From positions 2,012,001-2,076,000 of the forward strand of contig NZ_CP039634.1 in assembly GCF_004923295.1 (NCBI RefSeq): a DNA stretch of 64,000 nt, in the 5' to 3' direction. This stretch comes from Azospirillum sp. TSH100 (GTDB lineage Bacteria > Pseudomonadota > Alphaproteobacteria > Azospirillales > Azospirillaceae). The notes beneath the pieces are model-generated. The model ran no database searches, was not told the origin of the DNA, and saw only the letters and a list, made by a program, of their open reading frames with translations. How positions within the stretch are numbered: the stretch's first letter is position 1; each line of letters starts with the position of its first letter. The translations under genes were made by a program, and so were the position numbers. Positions 26,727 through 34,826 of this stretch are shown in pieces.

Positions 26727-27812
26727 ATGGACCTGCTCAGCCCCCGTCCCAGCGTTGGCCAGATCAAGCCGTACCGTCCCGCTCGCCCGCCCCGCGACGG
26801 TCGCCGGTGGATCGACCTGTCGCTGACACACAATCCGCTTGGCCCCAGTCCCTTGGCGCTGGACGCCTATTGCGAGGCGGCGTCCCGCATCCACTGCTAT
26901 CCCGACTGGGACCAGGAACCGCTGCGCCACGCCATCGCGCGTCGCCATTCCATCGATGTTGATCACATCGTCTGTACCGCCGGATCCGAGGAACTGATTC
27001 ATCTGGTCGCCCAGGCCTTCGCCGGCCCCGGTGACGAGGTGCTGTGCCACGAACGCGGTTATCGCGGATTCCTCAAGGCGATCCGCGCCACCGGTGCCAC
27101 CGCAGTCGTCGCTGCCGAACGCGACATGGTGGTGGATGTCGAGGCGCTGATCGACCGCGCCAGCGAGCGCACGAAGATCTGCTTTCTCGCCAATCCCAAC
27201 AACCCGACAGGCACCTACATCCCGGCCGACGCGGTGCAGCGGCTGCGCGCCGGCCTGCCGCCGCACACGCTGCTGGTGCTCGACTCGGCCTATGCCGATT
27301 ACTGCCGTCTGCCGGACTACAGCGATGGGACGGAGATCGTCGAGAATTCCGACAACGTCCTGCTGATCCGCACCTTCTCCAAGATGCATGGCTTGGCAGG
27401 CCTGCGGGTTGGCTGGGGTTATGGTCCTGCCACGGTGATCGAGGCGGTCAACGCCATCCGTGGCGCTTTCAACGTGTCGCTGCCCGCCCAGTTGACCGCC
27501 GCCGCCGCGCTGAGCGATGCGGAGCATGAAGAGGCGACCTTCGCCCACAATGCACAATGGCTGCCCTGGCTGTCGCGCGAACTGGAACGGGTGGGACTGC
27601 GCGTCTATCCAAGCGTCTGCAACTTCGTGCTTGCCCGGGTGCCAACCGATCCGTCGCTCGGCACCCAGGCGGTCATCGACCATCTCGCCCACCGCGGCAT
27701 CCTGGTGAAGGCGGTGACCGAATACGGCCTGTCCGATTGCCTGCGCATCACTGTCGGCCGTGAGGAGGAGAACAAGGCGCTGATCGTGGCTCTGGCCGAA
27801 ATCCTCGGCTGA
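26727..27812 (+). CDS. HisC-type PLP-dependent aminotransferase
   Basis: This 361-residue class I/II fold aminotransferase resembles histidinol-phosphate aminotransferase. It has YRPARPPRDG near the start, TAGSEELIHLVAQAFAGPGDEV, LANPNNPTGTYIP, LDSAYADYC and the PLP Lys (about 219) in IRTFSKMHGLAGLRVGWGYG, with LRITVGREEEN near the end. A role in histidine or aromatic amino acid synthesis is likely; the family is often duplicated in alphaproteobacteria and substrate cannot be fixed from sequence. It stands alone, 162 bp after the aap operon. Two sRNA genes follow. Confidence 0.88.
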   Translation: MDLLSPRPSVGQIKPYRPARPPRDGRRWIDLSLTHNPLGPSPLALDAYCEAASRIHCYPDWDQEPLRHAIARRHSIDVDHIVCTAGSEELIHLVAQAFAGPGDEVLCHERGYRGFLKAIRATGATAVVAAERDMVVDVEALIDRASERTKICFLANPNNPTGTYIPADAVQRLRAGLPPHTLLVLDSAYADYCRLPDYSDGTEIVENSDNVLLIRTFSKMHGLAGLRVGWGYGPATVIEAVNAIRGAFNVSLPAQLTAAAALSDAEHEEATFAHNAQWLPWLSRELERVGLRVYPSVCNFVLARVPTDPSLGTQAVIDHLAHRGILVKAVTEYGLSDCLRITVGREEENKALIVALAEILG

Positions 27813-27860
27813 AGACTGCGGCAGAACGACGCGAGCAGCCTGCCGGGCTTTTCGTCGCTT

Positions 27861-27874
27861 TTGATACAGATCAA
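27861..27874 (+). promoter_or_regulatory. FNR/FixK-type box of sRNA copy B
   Basis: TTGATACAGATCAA is an exact match to the FNR/FixK consensus TTGAT-N4-ATCAA. Its centre lies 43.5 bases from the conserved G of the sRNA core, one base more than in the other copies. GGATAAG at 27895-27901 can serve as -10. Confidence 0.82.
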
Positions 27875-27908
27875 CGAACCGCCTATGCGTTTCCGGATAA
27901 GGTTCGTC

Positions 27909-27976
27909 CTGTCTCTAACCCTCCCTATATCACTGAGCCGGAGCGTCCGCATGGATCGCTCCGGCTTTTTCTTTTT
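27909..27976 (+). ncRNA. Predicted FNR-controlled small RNA, copy B
   Basis: The predicted transcript carries the core TGTCTCTAACCCTCCCT at 27910-27926, then ATATCACTGA and a terminator with a nine-base stem GCCGGAGCG (27937-27945) / CGCTCCGGC (27957-27965) followed by TTTTTCTTTTT. An exact FNR box lies upstream. The short single-stranded 5' part with CCCTCCCT is the likely pairing region. It follows the hisC-like gene by 97 bp and precedes copy C in the same direction. Confidence 0.82.
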
Positions 27977-28018
27977 GGGCGTGAGGGCGGGGGGGCGAAT
28001 CTGGAAAGTACCGGTCGT

Positions 28019-28032
28019 TTGACATGCATCAA
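28019..28032 (+). promoter_or_regulatory. FNR/FixK-type box of sRNA copy C
   Basis: TTGACATGCATCAA matches TTGAT-N4-ATCAA with one mismatch. The centre is 42.5 bases from the conserved G of the core at 28068. As in copies A and B, the box is followed directly by CG. Confidence 0.74.
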
Positions 28033-28066
28033 CGCAGGGACCGGCGGGTGGGCGTAGACCTATGGC

Positions 28067-28124
28067 TGTCTCTAACCCTCCCTGTTTCACAGGAGGCTCC
28101 GGTTCCGGTGCCTCCTGTTTTTTT
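28067..28124 (+). ncRNA. Predicted FNR-controlled small RNA, copy C
   Basis: The core TGTCTCTAACCCTCCCT occupies 28067-28083 and is followed by GTTTC and a terminator with stem ACAGGAGGC (28089-28097) / GCCTCCTGT (28110-28118) and a run of seven or more T. A -10-like TAGACC is near 28055-28060. Its end is eight bases short of the convergent DUF6460 gene, which its terminator may also serve. Compared with copies A and B only the core, the FNR box and their spacing are conserved; the terminator stems differ in sequence. Confidence 0.82.
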
Positions 28125-28132
28125 GTCCGCAA

Positions 28133-28393
28133 TCAGGAGGGCGGGCGTGACCGGTTCCAGCGCAGGACCAGCCCGAACAGCGACAACGGCACCACCACGA
28201 CCGCACCGATCAGGATATAGGGCAGGGCCCAGCGGCCGGCGTCGATCGCCAGTGCGGCGATATCCTGTACCGTCTGCCAGCTGTTCGTCAGGATGCTGGC
28301 CGGATCGATGTGCAGGAACGACAGCACGAAGCCGACGATGAAGCACAACACCAGCGTCCGAATGATCCAACCCACCAAGGCCCCACCTCGCAC
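28133..28393 (-). CDS. Small inner-membrane protein, DUF6460-like
   Basis: The open frame starts at GTG 28393 (86 residues); a GTG at 28375 with GAGGTGGGG just upstream is an equally good start (80 residues). Two hydrophobic helices are visible, IIRTLVLCFIVGFVLSFLHID and WALPYILIGAVVVVPLSLFGLVL, with a soluble stretch between. The pattern, including the DPASIL-like turn, fits DUF6460 proteins of alphaproteobacteria. Function is unknown. It is convergent with sRNA copy C. Confidence 0.7.
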   Translation of the reverse strand: MRGGALVGWIIRTLVLCFIVGFVLSFLHIDPASILTNSWQTVQDIAALAIDAGRWALPYILIGAVVVVPLSLFGLVLRWNRSRPPS

Positions 28394-28475
28394 TCGTCAT
28401 GGCGCAGGTCGGTAGATGGGGCGTGGTGGACGGGATGGTCAAGGGGGAGGTGTGGGCCGGCGATGCTTCTGCTCA

Positions 28476-29093
28476 TCACCCTGCCAGCGGAATATGGTCC
28501 CCCGCACTGCGCGGCAGCACGCCCTCCAGACGCGGGTCGCGGACCTCGCGGGCGACGTGACGGGTGGGGACGAAGCCCATGCTCTGGTAGAGCGGCAGGG
28601 CCTTCGGATGGTCGAAGGTGCAGGTGTTGACGACCAGCTTCGATGCACCGCCGTCCCAGGCCTTGCGGATGATGGTGTCGAGCAGCCAGGGACCGAGCTT
28701 GTGACCGATAAAATCCGGGATCAGCCCGAAATAGGCGAGATCGGTTTCCTGTGAGCGGCGGTCCAGCTCGCCATAGCCGGCCGGCGTGCCGTCGACATAC
28801 AGCACCCAGACCTCCACCCGCGGGTCGAGGATCGAGCGCTCCAGCTCCTTCCGCGGCATGCGGCGGCGTTCGTGCCACAGCCAGGGTTCGCCCACCGTGT
28901 CGTAGAGATAGCGGTAGAAGGACCAGCTCGGCGGGTGAGCCCGCGCCAAAGCGAGATTGCCGGCCGGCTGCCGCACGGGCGCATGGGCCGGCGGCGCGGT
29001 CATCTCCAGATAGGTGACGATCACCGGCAGATGGCCCGGCCGGCTGGCGGCGGACAGGGCGGGGCGGGTCAGGGAGAAGGGTTGGTCAGCCAT
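28476..29093 (-). CDS. GNAT family N-acetyltransferase
   Basis: This 205-residue protein has a GNAT core: VWVLYVDGTPAGYGELDRRSQETDLAYFGLIPDFIGHKLGPWLLDTIIRKAWD (acetyl-CoA region about 100-150) and LYQSMGFVPTRH. The first 40 residues are a family-specific extension. It overlaps the preceding GNAT gene by 25 bases in the same direction, so the three genes sseA-GNAT-GNAT form one operon. The acceptor substrate is unknown. Confidence 0.85.
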   Translation of the reverse strand: MADQPFSLTRPALSAASRPGHLPVIVTYLEMTAPPAHAPVRQPAGNLALARAHPPSWSFYRYLYDTVGEPWLWHERRRMPRKELERSILDPRVEVWVLYVDGTPAGYGELDRRSQETDLAYFGLIPDFIGHKLGPWLLDTIIRKAWDGGASKLVVNTCTFDHPKALPLYQSMGFVPTRHVAREVRDPRLEGVLPRSAGDHIPLAG

Positions 29094-29497
29094 TTCTGCA
29101 TCAGCGTAGAGGATGGCTTGGCATAGCCCAACCGCTCATAGAAGGCCAACACCTTCTGGTTGGTGCTTCTGACCAGAAGTTGAACCTTCGGCATCCCGGT
29201 GGCGGCCAGCCAGGATTCGGCCTCCCCCACCATGCGGCGGCCAAGGCCGCGGCCCTGGTGGGCGGGGTCGACAGCGAGGTAATAGATCCAGCCGCGGTGG
29301 CCGTCCTGCCCGACCATGGCGGTGGCGATGATTCCGCCGTCGAGCAGGCACGCCAGGACAGTGGAATTGTCTTTCGACAGTGCAAGGGTAAAATCGGCTG
29401 CCGGATCGTTCCATGGCACCACCAATCCGCAGGCGTTCCACAGCGCGACGACGGCGTCGCGGTCTTCCACCGTGCAGGGGCGGACCGAGAGGGTCAC
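29069..29497 (-). CDS. GNAT family acetyltransferase (YpeA-like)
   Basis: I choose the GTG at 29497, which overlaps the sseA stop by four bases and gives 142 residues beginning [20 protein letters not shown]. The GNAT acetyl-CoA signature is [27 protein letters not shown], followed by [19 protein letters not shown]. Its length and motif order fit the YpeA/RimI-like group. Substrate is unknown. Confidence 0.88.
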   Translation of the reverse strand: MTLSVRPCTVEDRDAVVALWNACGLVVPWNDPAADFTLALSKDNSTVLACLLDGGIIATAMVGQDGHRGWIYYLAVDPAHQGRGLGRRMVGEAESWLAATGMPKVQLLVRSTNQKVLAFYERLGYAKPSSTLMQKWLTNPSP

Positions 29498-30381
29498 GAC
29501 TGCCGGGGCCCGGTTTCCAGCGGCAGATCCTCGCGCAGGCCCCATTCCGCCCAGGACCCGTCATAGATCGCCACGTCCGGCTTGCCGGCGCTGGCGAGGC
29601 CCAGTGCGATGACGCAGGCGGTGATGCCGCTGCCGCAGGACGCCACCACCGGCTGGTCCAGGTCGAGGCCGGCGGCACGCGCCTTCTGCGCGATGACGTC
29701 CGGCGGCAGCAGGGTTTTGCTGTCGGCGTCGATCAGGTCGGTGTGGGGCAGGTTGAAGCTGCCGGGGATGCGGCCGCTGCGCCGGCCGGGCCAGGGCTCC
29801 GCCACCGCGCCTTCGAAGCGGGGCTGGGCGCGGGCGTCGGTCACCTGATCGGCGCCGGCATCGATGTTGGCGAGCACCTGATCGGCGCTGCGGATCAGCT
29901 CCGGGCGTTTGCGGGCAGTGAAGGTCGCAGGCTGGACCGGGGCCGCTTCGCCCGATTCGGTTGGACGTCCCTCGGCCAGCCATTTCGGCAGGCCGCCGTC
30001 CAGAACCGCCACCCGGTCGAAGCCGAACAGCCGGAACAGCCACCAGATGCGCGCCGCCGCGGTCGCCATGCCGGCGCTGTCATAGACGATCACGGTATCG
30101 CCGTCGGCGATACCCAATGCGCCGATCTTCGCGGCGAAGGTCGCCTCGTCCGGAGCCATATGGGGCAGGGGGGCGGTGTTCGGTGCCGCCACCTCGTCGA
30201 CGTCGCACAGACGGACGCCGGGGATGTGACAGGCTGCAAACTCCGTCCGGATGTCGCGCTTCAGGGCCGGCATGTGCCAGGATCCGTCGAGGATCTTCAG
30301 GCCCGGCCGGCCGAGATTGCGGGCCAGCCAGTCGGTGGAGACAACGGGGCCGGTCAGCGCTTCAACAATGCTGTCGCTCAT
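29494..30381 (-). CDS. sseA: 3-mercaptopyruvate sulfurtransferase (SseA)
   Basis: The ATG at 30381 gives 295 residues in two rhodanese domains. The N-terminal domain has [25 protein letters not shown] and is inactive ([17 protein letters not shown]-like loop without the active Cys context), and the C-terminal one has the catalytic loop SCGSGITA. The CGSGxTA loop is diagnostic for mercaptopyruvate, as opposed to thiosulfate, sulfurtransferases. It moves sulfur from 3-mercaptopyruvate to an acceptor. It lies in a sulfur-related stretch with cysK two genes upstream. Confidence 0.93.
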   Translation of the reverse strand: MSDSIVEALTGPVVSTDWLARNLGRPGLKILDGSWHMPALKRDIRTEFAACHIPGVRLCDVDEVAAPNTAPLPHMAPDEATFAAKIGALGIADGDTVIVYDSAGMATAAARIWWLFRLFGFDRVAVLDGGLPKWLAEGRPTESGEAAPVQPATFTARKRPELIRSADQVLANIDAGADQVTDARAQPRFEGAVAEPWPGRRSGRIPGSFNLPHTDLIDADSKTLLPPDVIAQKARAAGLDLDQPVVASCGSGITACVIALGLASAGKPDVAIYDGSWAEWGLREDLPLETGPRQS

Positions 30382-30437
30382 GCTGCGCGTCCTTGAAAGA
30401 TGGAGGGCTGTCGGGCAACGGATCGGCGAAAATGGGC

Positions 30438-31145
30438 TCAGTCCTTCAGCGCGATAACGACGCGCCGGTTCTGCTTGCCCTTGTTTTCGATCTTCGTCAC
30501 CTCGATTCCGCCGATCTCGCCGGTGCGGGCGACATGGGTTCCGCCGCAGGGCTGGAGATCGACGCCGTCGATATTGAGCAGGCGGACCCGGCCGCTGCCG
30601 GTCGGCGGCTTCACCGACATGGTGCGCACCAGGTCCGGTTGGGCTGCCATCTCGTCGTCGGTTATCCACTGGGTACCGACGGGGGTGTCGGCGGCGATCA
30701 GCCGGTTCACCGCTTCGGTGATGGCGTCCTTGTCCAGCGACTCGGCCGGGACGTTGAAGTCCAACCGGCTCTTGTCGGCGCCGATCTGACCGCCGGTGAC
30801 CGATCCCGGCACCACTGCGCACAGCAGGTGCAGGGCAGTGTGCATGCGCATGTGGCGGTAGCGGCGGTCCCAGTCGATCTCCGCCTCCACCGCGGTGCCC
30901 GGGCCGGGCAGGTCCTGCCCGTCTTCAGGCACATGGATGACGTCGTCGGGACCGCCGTCGCCCTTCACCGTGTCCTTGATGCGGACCTCGAACCCGTCGA
31001 AGCGCAGGACTCCGCTGTCGCCCGGCTGGCCTCCACCGGTCGGGTAGAAGACGGTGCGGTCAAGCCGGATGCCACGGTCATCCACCGTCGTGACGGTGGC
31101 GACGCAGTTGCGGGCGTAGGCGTCCTCGCGGAAAAGCGCGTCCAT
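30438..31145 (-). CDS. alaX: Alanyl-tRNA editing protein (AlaX)
   Basis: This 235-residue stand-alone editing protein hydrolyses Ser-tRNA(Ala) (and perhaps Gly) made in error by AlaRS. It has [15 protein letters not shown] near the start, Zn/active-site [11 protein letters not shown] (HxxxH) and the second motif [15 protein letters not shown] (CxxxH). The length fits AlaX-M type. It is 17 bp after cysK on the same strand, and probably co-transcribed. Confidence 0.93.
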   Translation of the reverse strand: MDALFREDAYARNCVATVTTVDDRGIRLDRTVFYPTGGGQPGDSGVLRFDGFEVRIKDTVKGDGGPDDVIHVPEDGQDLPGPGTAVEAEIDWDRRYRHMRMHTALHLLCAVVPGSVTGGQIGADKSRLDFNVPAESLDKDAITEAVNRLIAADTPVGTQWITDDEMAAQPDLVRTMSVKPPTGSGRVRLLNIDGVDLQPCGGTHVARTGEIGGIEVTKIENKGKQNRRVVIALKD

Positions 31146-31162
31146 ATCCCCCTCGGGAACAA

Positions 31163-32164
31163 TCAGGCCAGCCAGTCTGGCACCGGAAGATTCTTCTCAC
31201 GGAGGAAGTCAGGATTGAAGAGCTTCGATTGGTAACGCTGCCCCCCGTCGCACAGGATGGTCACCACCGTGTGGCCGGGGCCGAGGTCGCGCGCCACCCG
31301 AATCGCCGCGGCGATGTTGATGCCCGACGAGCCGCCCAGCACCAGACCCTGGCTCTTGATCAGGTCGAAGACGATCGGCAGCGCCTCCTCATCCGGAATT
31401 TGCACGGCATCGTCGATCGGCGCGTCTTCCAGATTGGCGGTGATGCGGCCCTGGCCGATGCCTTCGGTGATGGAACTGCCTTCCGACTTCAGCTCGCCCT
31501 TGGTGTAGTAGCTGAACAGGGCCGCCCCCATCGGATCGGCAAGGGTGATGCGGATGTTCGGGTTCCGCTCCTTCAGGGCCAGTGCGATGCCGGCGAGCGT
31601 GCCGCCGCTGCCCACGGCACAGGTGAAGGCGTCGAGCTTGCCGCCGGTCTGCTCCCAGATCTCCGGGCCAGTGGTGGTGCGGTGGCCTTCGCGGTTCGCT
31701 GTATTGTCGAACTGGTTTGCCCAGACGACGCCGTTCGGCTCGGTCTTCGCCAGTTCCTCGGCAAGGCGGCCGGAATAGCGGACGTAATTCTCGGGGTTGG
31801 AATAGGGGACCGCCGGGACCAGCCGCAGGTCGGCGCCGATCAGGCGCAGCATGTCCTTCTTTTCCTGGCTCTGGGTTTCCGGCATGACGATGACGGTGCG
31901 ATAACCCAAGGCGTTGCCGACCAGCGCCAGTCCGATGCCGGTGTTGCCGGCCGTGCCCTCGACGATGGTGCCACCGGGACGCAACAGCCCGCGCTTCTCC
32001 GCGTCGCGCACGATGGCGAGCGCTGCGCGGTCCTTGACCGAGCCGCCGGGGTTCAGGAACTCCGCCTTGCCCAGGATCTCGCAGCCAGTGGCCTTCGATG
32101 GCCCGTCCAGGCGAATCAGCGGCGTGTTGCCGATGGCGCCGATGAAGCCGTTGCGGATGTCCAA
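31163..32164 (-). CDS. cysK: Cysteine synthase A (CysK)
   Basis: No ATG fits; I use the TTG at 32164, which has GGGAG ten bases upstream and gives 333 residues starting LDIRNGFIGAIGNTPLIRLD. O-acetylserine sulfhydrylase makes cysteine from O-acetylserine and sulfide. The PLP Lys lies in LNPGGSVKDRAALAI, the substrate loop in EGTAGNTGIGLALVG and the phosphate-binding loop in AVGSGGTLAG. The C-terminal extension GQRYQSKLFNPDFLREKNLPVPDW is shared with a Rhodospirillales subgroup. The long upstream open frame is not supported. Confidence 0.92.
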   Translation of the reverse strand: MDIRNGFIGAIGNTPLIRLDGPSKATGCEILGKAEFLNPGGSVKDRAALAIVRDAEKRGLLRPGGTIVEGTAGNTGIGLALVGNALGYRTVIVMPETQSQEKKDMLRLIGADLRLVPAVPYSNPENYVRYSGRLAEELAKTEPNGVVWANQFDNTANREGHRTTTGPEIWEQTGGKLDAFTCAVGSGGTLAGIALALKERNPNIRITLADPMGAALFSYYTKGELKSEGSSITEGIGQGRITANLEDAPIDDAVQIPDEEALPIVFDLIKSQGLVLGGSSGINIAAAIRVARDLGPGHTVVTILCDGGQRYQSKLFNPDFLREKNLPVPDWLA

Positions 32165-32315
32165 GGCGGGTACTCCCAAAGTCAGGTGTGGATTTCTGGC
32201 GATACTATCAGGGCAGCAGGCGGCGGTTTCAAGGTGGGGGGTGTGAAATGCTGCATTGAACGTGTGGCCAGTGTGTAATCTGGATGCCGGGGAGGACTGT
32301 CTCTCAACCCGAACC

Positions 32316-32927
32316 TTACCCTTGGCCAAGCCAGCGCTTGCGCAGGGATTCGCGGTGACGGGCTAGCCAGCCGACGGCGATGATCGCTACGGAATTGCGC
32401 AGGCGGTTCTCGTCCATCATGCGGATCGCTTCGTCTACCGGCAGGGCCATGATGCGGATGTCCTCGTGCTCCTCCTCCAGCCCGCCGGTCGCAGCGAGAT
32501 TGCGGCTGTCGACCCGACCGCAGAAGACGGCGACTTCCTCGGTGAAGGCGCCGGGGCTGACATAATAGTCGCAGATATGCTCGATCTCCCGAATGGCGCA
32601 GCCGGCTTCCTCGATGGATTCGCGGCGCGCCACATCTTCAGGCGTTTCACCTTCGCCGACCATGCCGGCGACGATCTCGGTCATCCAGGCCGGACCGCCC
32701 GCCGCGGCCGAGCCGACGCGGAACTGCTCGATCATCACGACGGTGTCGAGATCGGGATCGTAGAGCAGGACGGCGACCGCCGCGCCCCGGTCGCAAACCT
32801 CGCGCGGGGGCAGGACGTCGGTCCAGGTGCCGTCGAACTTCTTATGGCGCAGTCGGTAGACGTCGATCGTCAGAAAGCCCTTGTAAGGGGTCTTCTTGTC
32901 CAGAATCTCGATGTCGGGATGGTTCAT
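32316..32927 (-). CDS. Nudix hydrolase, ADP-ribose pyrophosphatase type
   Basis: The 203-residue protein has an N-terminal beta domain (KKTPYKGFLTIDVYRLRHKKFDG) and the Nudix box GMVGEGETPEDVARRESIEEAG, matching Gx5Ex7REUxEExGU. The Nudix box is preceded by VVMIEQFRVGSAAAGGPAWMTEIVAG, typical of the ADP-ribose pyrophosphatase (NudF/TrgB) group. It probably cleaves ADP-ribose to AMP and ribose 5-phosphate; related Nudix enzymes act on GDP-mannose. It is 151 bp upstream of cysK. Confidence 0.9.
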   Translation of the reverse strand: MNHPDIEILDKKTPYKGFLTIDVYRLRHKKFDGTWTDVLPPREVCDRGAAVAVLLYDPDLDTVVMIEQFRVGSAAAGGPAWMTEIVAGMVGEGETPEDVARRESIEEAGCAIREIEHICDYYVSPGAFTEEVAVFCGRVDSRNLAATGGLEEEHEDIRIMALPVDEAIRMMDENRLRNSVAIIAVGWLARHRESLRKRWLGQG

Positions 32928-33034
32928 GGTCGGCGGGGTCCCCAGGATGAACGGTTATGGTTGTTTCCCACAGGGTGCTACGCCGGGGCGCCGTCCACAA
33001 GCGCCCGGGAAGACGCCCGGTCCCAGGGTAAACG

Positions 33035-34075
33035 TCACAGCGTCGGGTTCAGCCGCAGGAACCGCACGCGGTCGGCCGAGGTCACCGCCACCGGAGTGAG
33101 GGTGGTGCCGCGCATCACCTCAAGCGGCACGACCGTCCCGGCCGGCCCCAGGCCCCAAAGCTTGCGGTAGAAGTCGGCCAGTCCACTGAAACGCTGGCCG
33201 CCGACACCGACGATCCAGTCGCCGGGCCGCAGGCCGGCCAATTCGGCGGGGCTGCGGGGTGACAGCTTTTCCACCAGCAGCCGCCCCATCTCCTCGCGCA
33301 ACGTGACGCCCAGCCAGGGTCGGGCCGGTTCCTGCCGCCGACCATAGGCGAGAAGGTCGGCCAGGACGGGCTCCAGCGCCGAAACCGGAACGAACATGTT
33401 GCCGGGCAGGCTGCGGCCCTCCACCGCCTCGGACACCAGCAGCGATCCGATGCCGACCAGCCGGCCTTCGCGGTTGAGCAGGGCCGCGCCGTTGAAGGCG
33501 CGGATCGGCGGGAAGGTGAACAGCGCCTCGTCCAGCAGATACTCCCAATAGCCGGCGAATTCCCGCTTGCCGACCACCTTCACGGCGGTGGCCCCGCGAT
33601 TGCCGCCACCGCTGAGCGCCAGCAGCGTGTCACCCTCCTTCACCGCGTCGGAGTTGGCCAGCCGCAGCCAGGGGGCCGAAAATCCCATTTCCGCACGCAG
33701 CAGCCCGAAGCCGCTGACCGGATCGTAGGCGACCATGTTGGCGGGGTAGCTGCGCCCGTCAGAGGTGGTGACCTGAATCTGCGAGGCCTCCATCACCGTG
33801 TAGCCGATGGTCAGGATCAGGCCGGACCCGTCGATGACGACGCCGCTGCCCTCCCGGTCGGTGCCCAGTGTCCGGGCGCTCTGGCTATCGGCCGGCACCG
33901 TTGCGCTGATGCCAACGATGGAGCGGACGACGCGCTCCGGATCCAGGCGTGCCGGCTCCGTTGCTTCGGCGGCCAGGGCGCCGGGCAAAGCGCCGGGCAT
34001 GGCCAATTGCAGGCCGATCAGCGTGAAGATTGCGGCCGCCAGATGCGGCACGACCGATGTTGTGACGACCCGCAT
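33035..34075 (-). CDS. HtrA/DegP-like PDZ protein lacking catalytic triad
   Basis: The 346-residue protein has a signal peptide (cleavage after ALAA near 35), a trypsin-like domain (about 45-225) and a PDZ domain (about 250-335: GVTLREEMGRLLVEKLSPRSPAELAGLRPGDWIVGVGG). The triad is missing: the His loop reads GLILTIGYTVMEA instead of LTNxHV, the Asp region reads DPVSGFGLLRA, and the Ser loop reads FNGAALLNREG instead of GNSGGPL. It should therefore bind rather than cut substrates, perhaps as a periplasmic chaperone or adaptor. It stands alone. Confidence 0.85.
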   Translation of the reverse strand: MRVVTTSVVPHLAAAIFTLIGLQLAMPGALPGALAAEATEPARLDPERVVRSIVGISATVPADSQSARTLGTDREGSGVVIDGSGLILTIGYTVMEASQIQVTTSDGRSYPANMVAYDPVSGFGLLRAEMGFSAPWLRLANSDAVKEGDTLLALSGGGNRGATAVKVVGKREFAGYWEYLLDEALFTFPPIRAFNGAALLNREGRLVGIGSLLVSEAVEGRSLPGNMFVPVSALEPVLADLLAYGRRQEPARPWLGVTLREEMGRLLVEKLSPRSPAELAGLRPGDWIVGVGGQRFSGLADFYRKLWGLGPAGTVVPLEVMRGTTLTPVAVTSADRVRFLRLNPTL

Positions 34076-34313
34076 GACGCCGCACTCCCGCGCAAGGCAG
34101 GGCCAAGGGCACTCCCGGAGCCGCGCGGCCCTGTCCGTCGCGACTCGGGTGACACAAGCATGACATTGCGCTCGAGTCGCGGTCCATCAAGCCGTCATCG
34201 TGCAGTCGGCAAGCGCGGGCGCGACCGCAGCATCGAAACATACTGCCGCCGGTCGTTGTTGTCCTGTCCGGGTCCCGAAATCCAACCTGAAATCCAAGGG
34301 GAAAGGAGACAGC

Positions 34314-34493
34314 ATGCCGATCGAGAGCGAGCAGGAGCTTGAACAGGCCGTTCAGGAGTTCCAGCGCCTGAGCGACGCGCCGGACGGCTCGGACGAGGGG
34401 CGTCGCCGCAGCGTTCTGGACGCGGACATCAAGGCGTATTACGCCAGATGCGCCAACACGATGCGGCCGGCCAAGCCGCCTTCCACCGGCTGA
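34314..34493 (+). CDS. Small hypothetical protein, 59 residues
   Basis: The ATG at 34314 follows AAAGGAGACAGC, a strong ribosome-binding site. The product starts MPIESEQELEQAVQEFQRLSD and is acidic and helical. It has no membrane segment or Cys motif except one Cys near the end (YARCANTM). I do not recognise a family. It precedes a Cys-rich small gene by 57 bp and may be co-transcribed with it. Confidence 0.65.
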   Translation: MPIESEQELEQAVQEFQRLSDAPDGSDEGRRRSVLDADIKAYYARCANTMRPAKPPSTG

Positions 34494-34550
34494 GTGGAAG
34501 GGGAAGTTTGTCCACGCGGAGGTTGACCATCAGAAGGAGACCGGTCCGCG

Positions 34551-34793
34551 ATGAAGCGACTCGACACCTGCTACACCTGCCGCTTCTGGGAGGGCCAGGG
34601 CCTCCGCCAGCGCGGGCCAAAGGGAACCTGCCGGCGCTATCCGCCGGTGGTGACCCCACGCAGCCCCGAAGGCGACTTTCCGATCACCCTGTCCACCGAC
34701 TGGTGCGGTGAATGGAAACGGGTTGCGATCGCCGCAACGGGCGGCGACCCGTCGGAGTCCGACGACACCATTTACGACGATCTGGTGGAGTAG
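34551..34793 (+). CDS. Small Cys-rich protein, possible zinc-binding
   Basis: The 80-residue product has Cys at CYTCRFW (7 and 10), GTCRRYPP (26) and TDWCGEWK (53), spacing that could hold one metal ion. The WxGxG and RYPP elements are typical of a widespread short family, but no function is known to me. The last 20 residues are acidic. GAAGGAGACCGGTCCGCG precedes the ATG. Confidence 0.7.
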   Translation: MKRLDTCYTCRFWEGQGLRQRGPKGTCRRYPPVVTPRSPEGDFPITLSTDWCGEWKRVAIAATGGDPSESDDTIYDDLVE

Positions 34794-34826
34794 GGCGCCC
34801 CCCACCGGCGCGTCGCTTCTGCTGCT

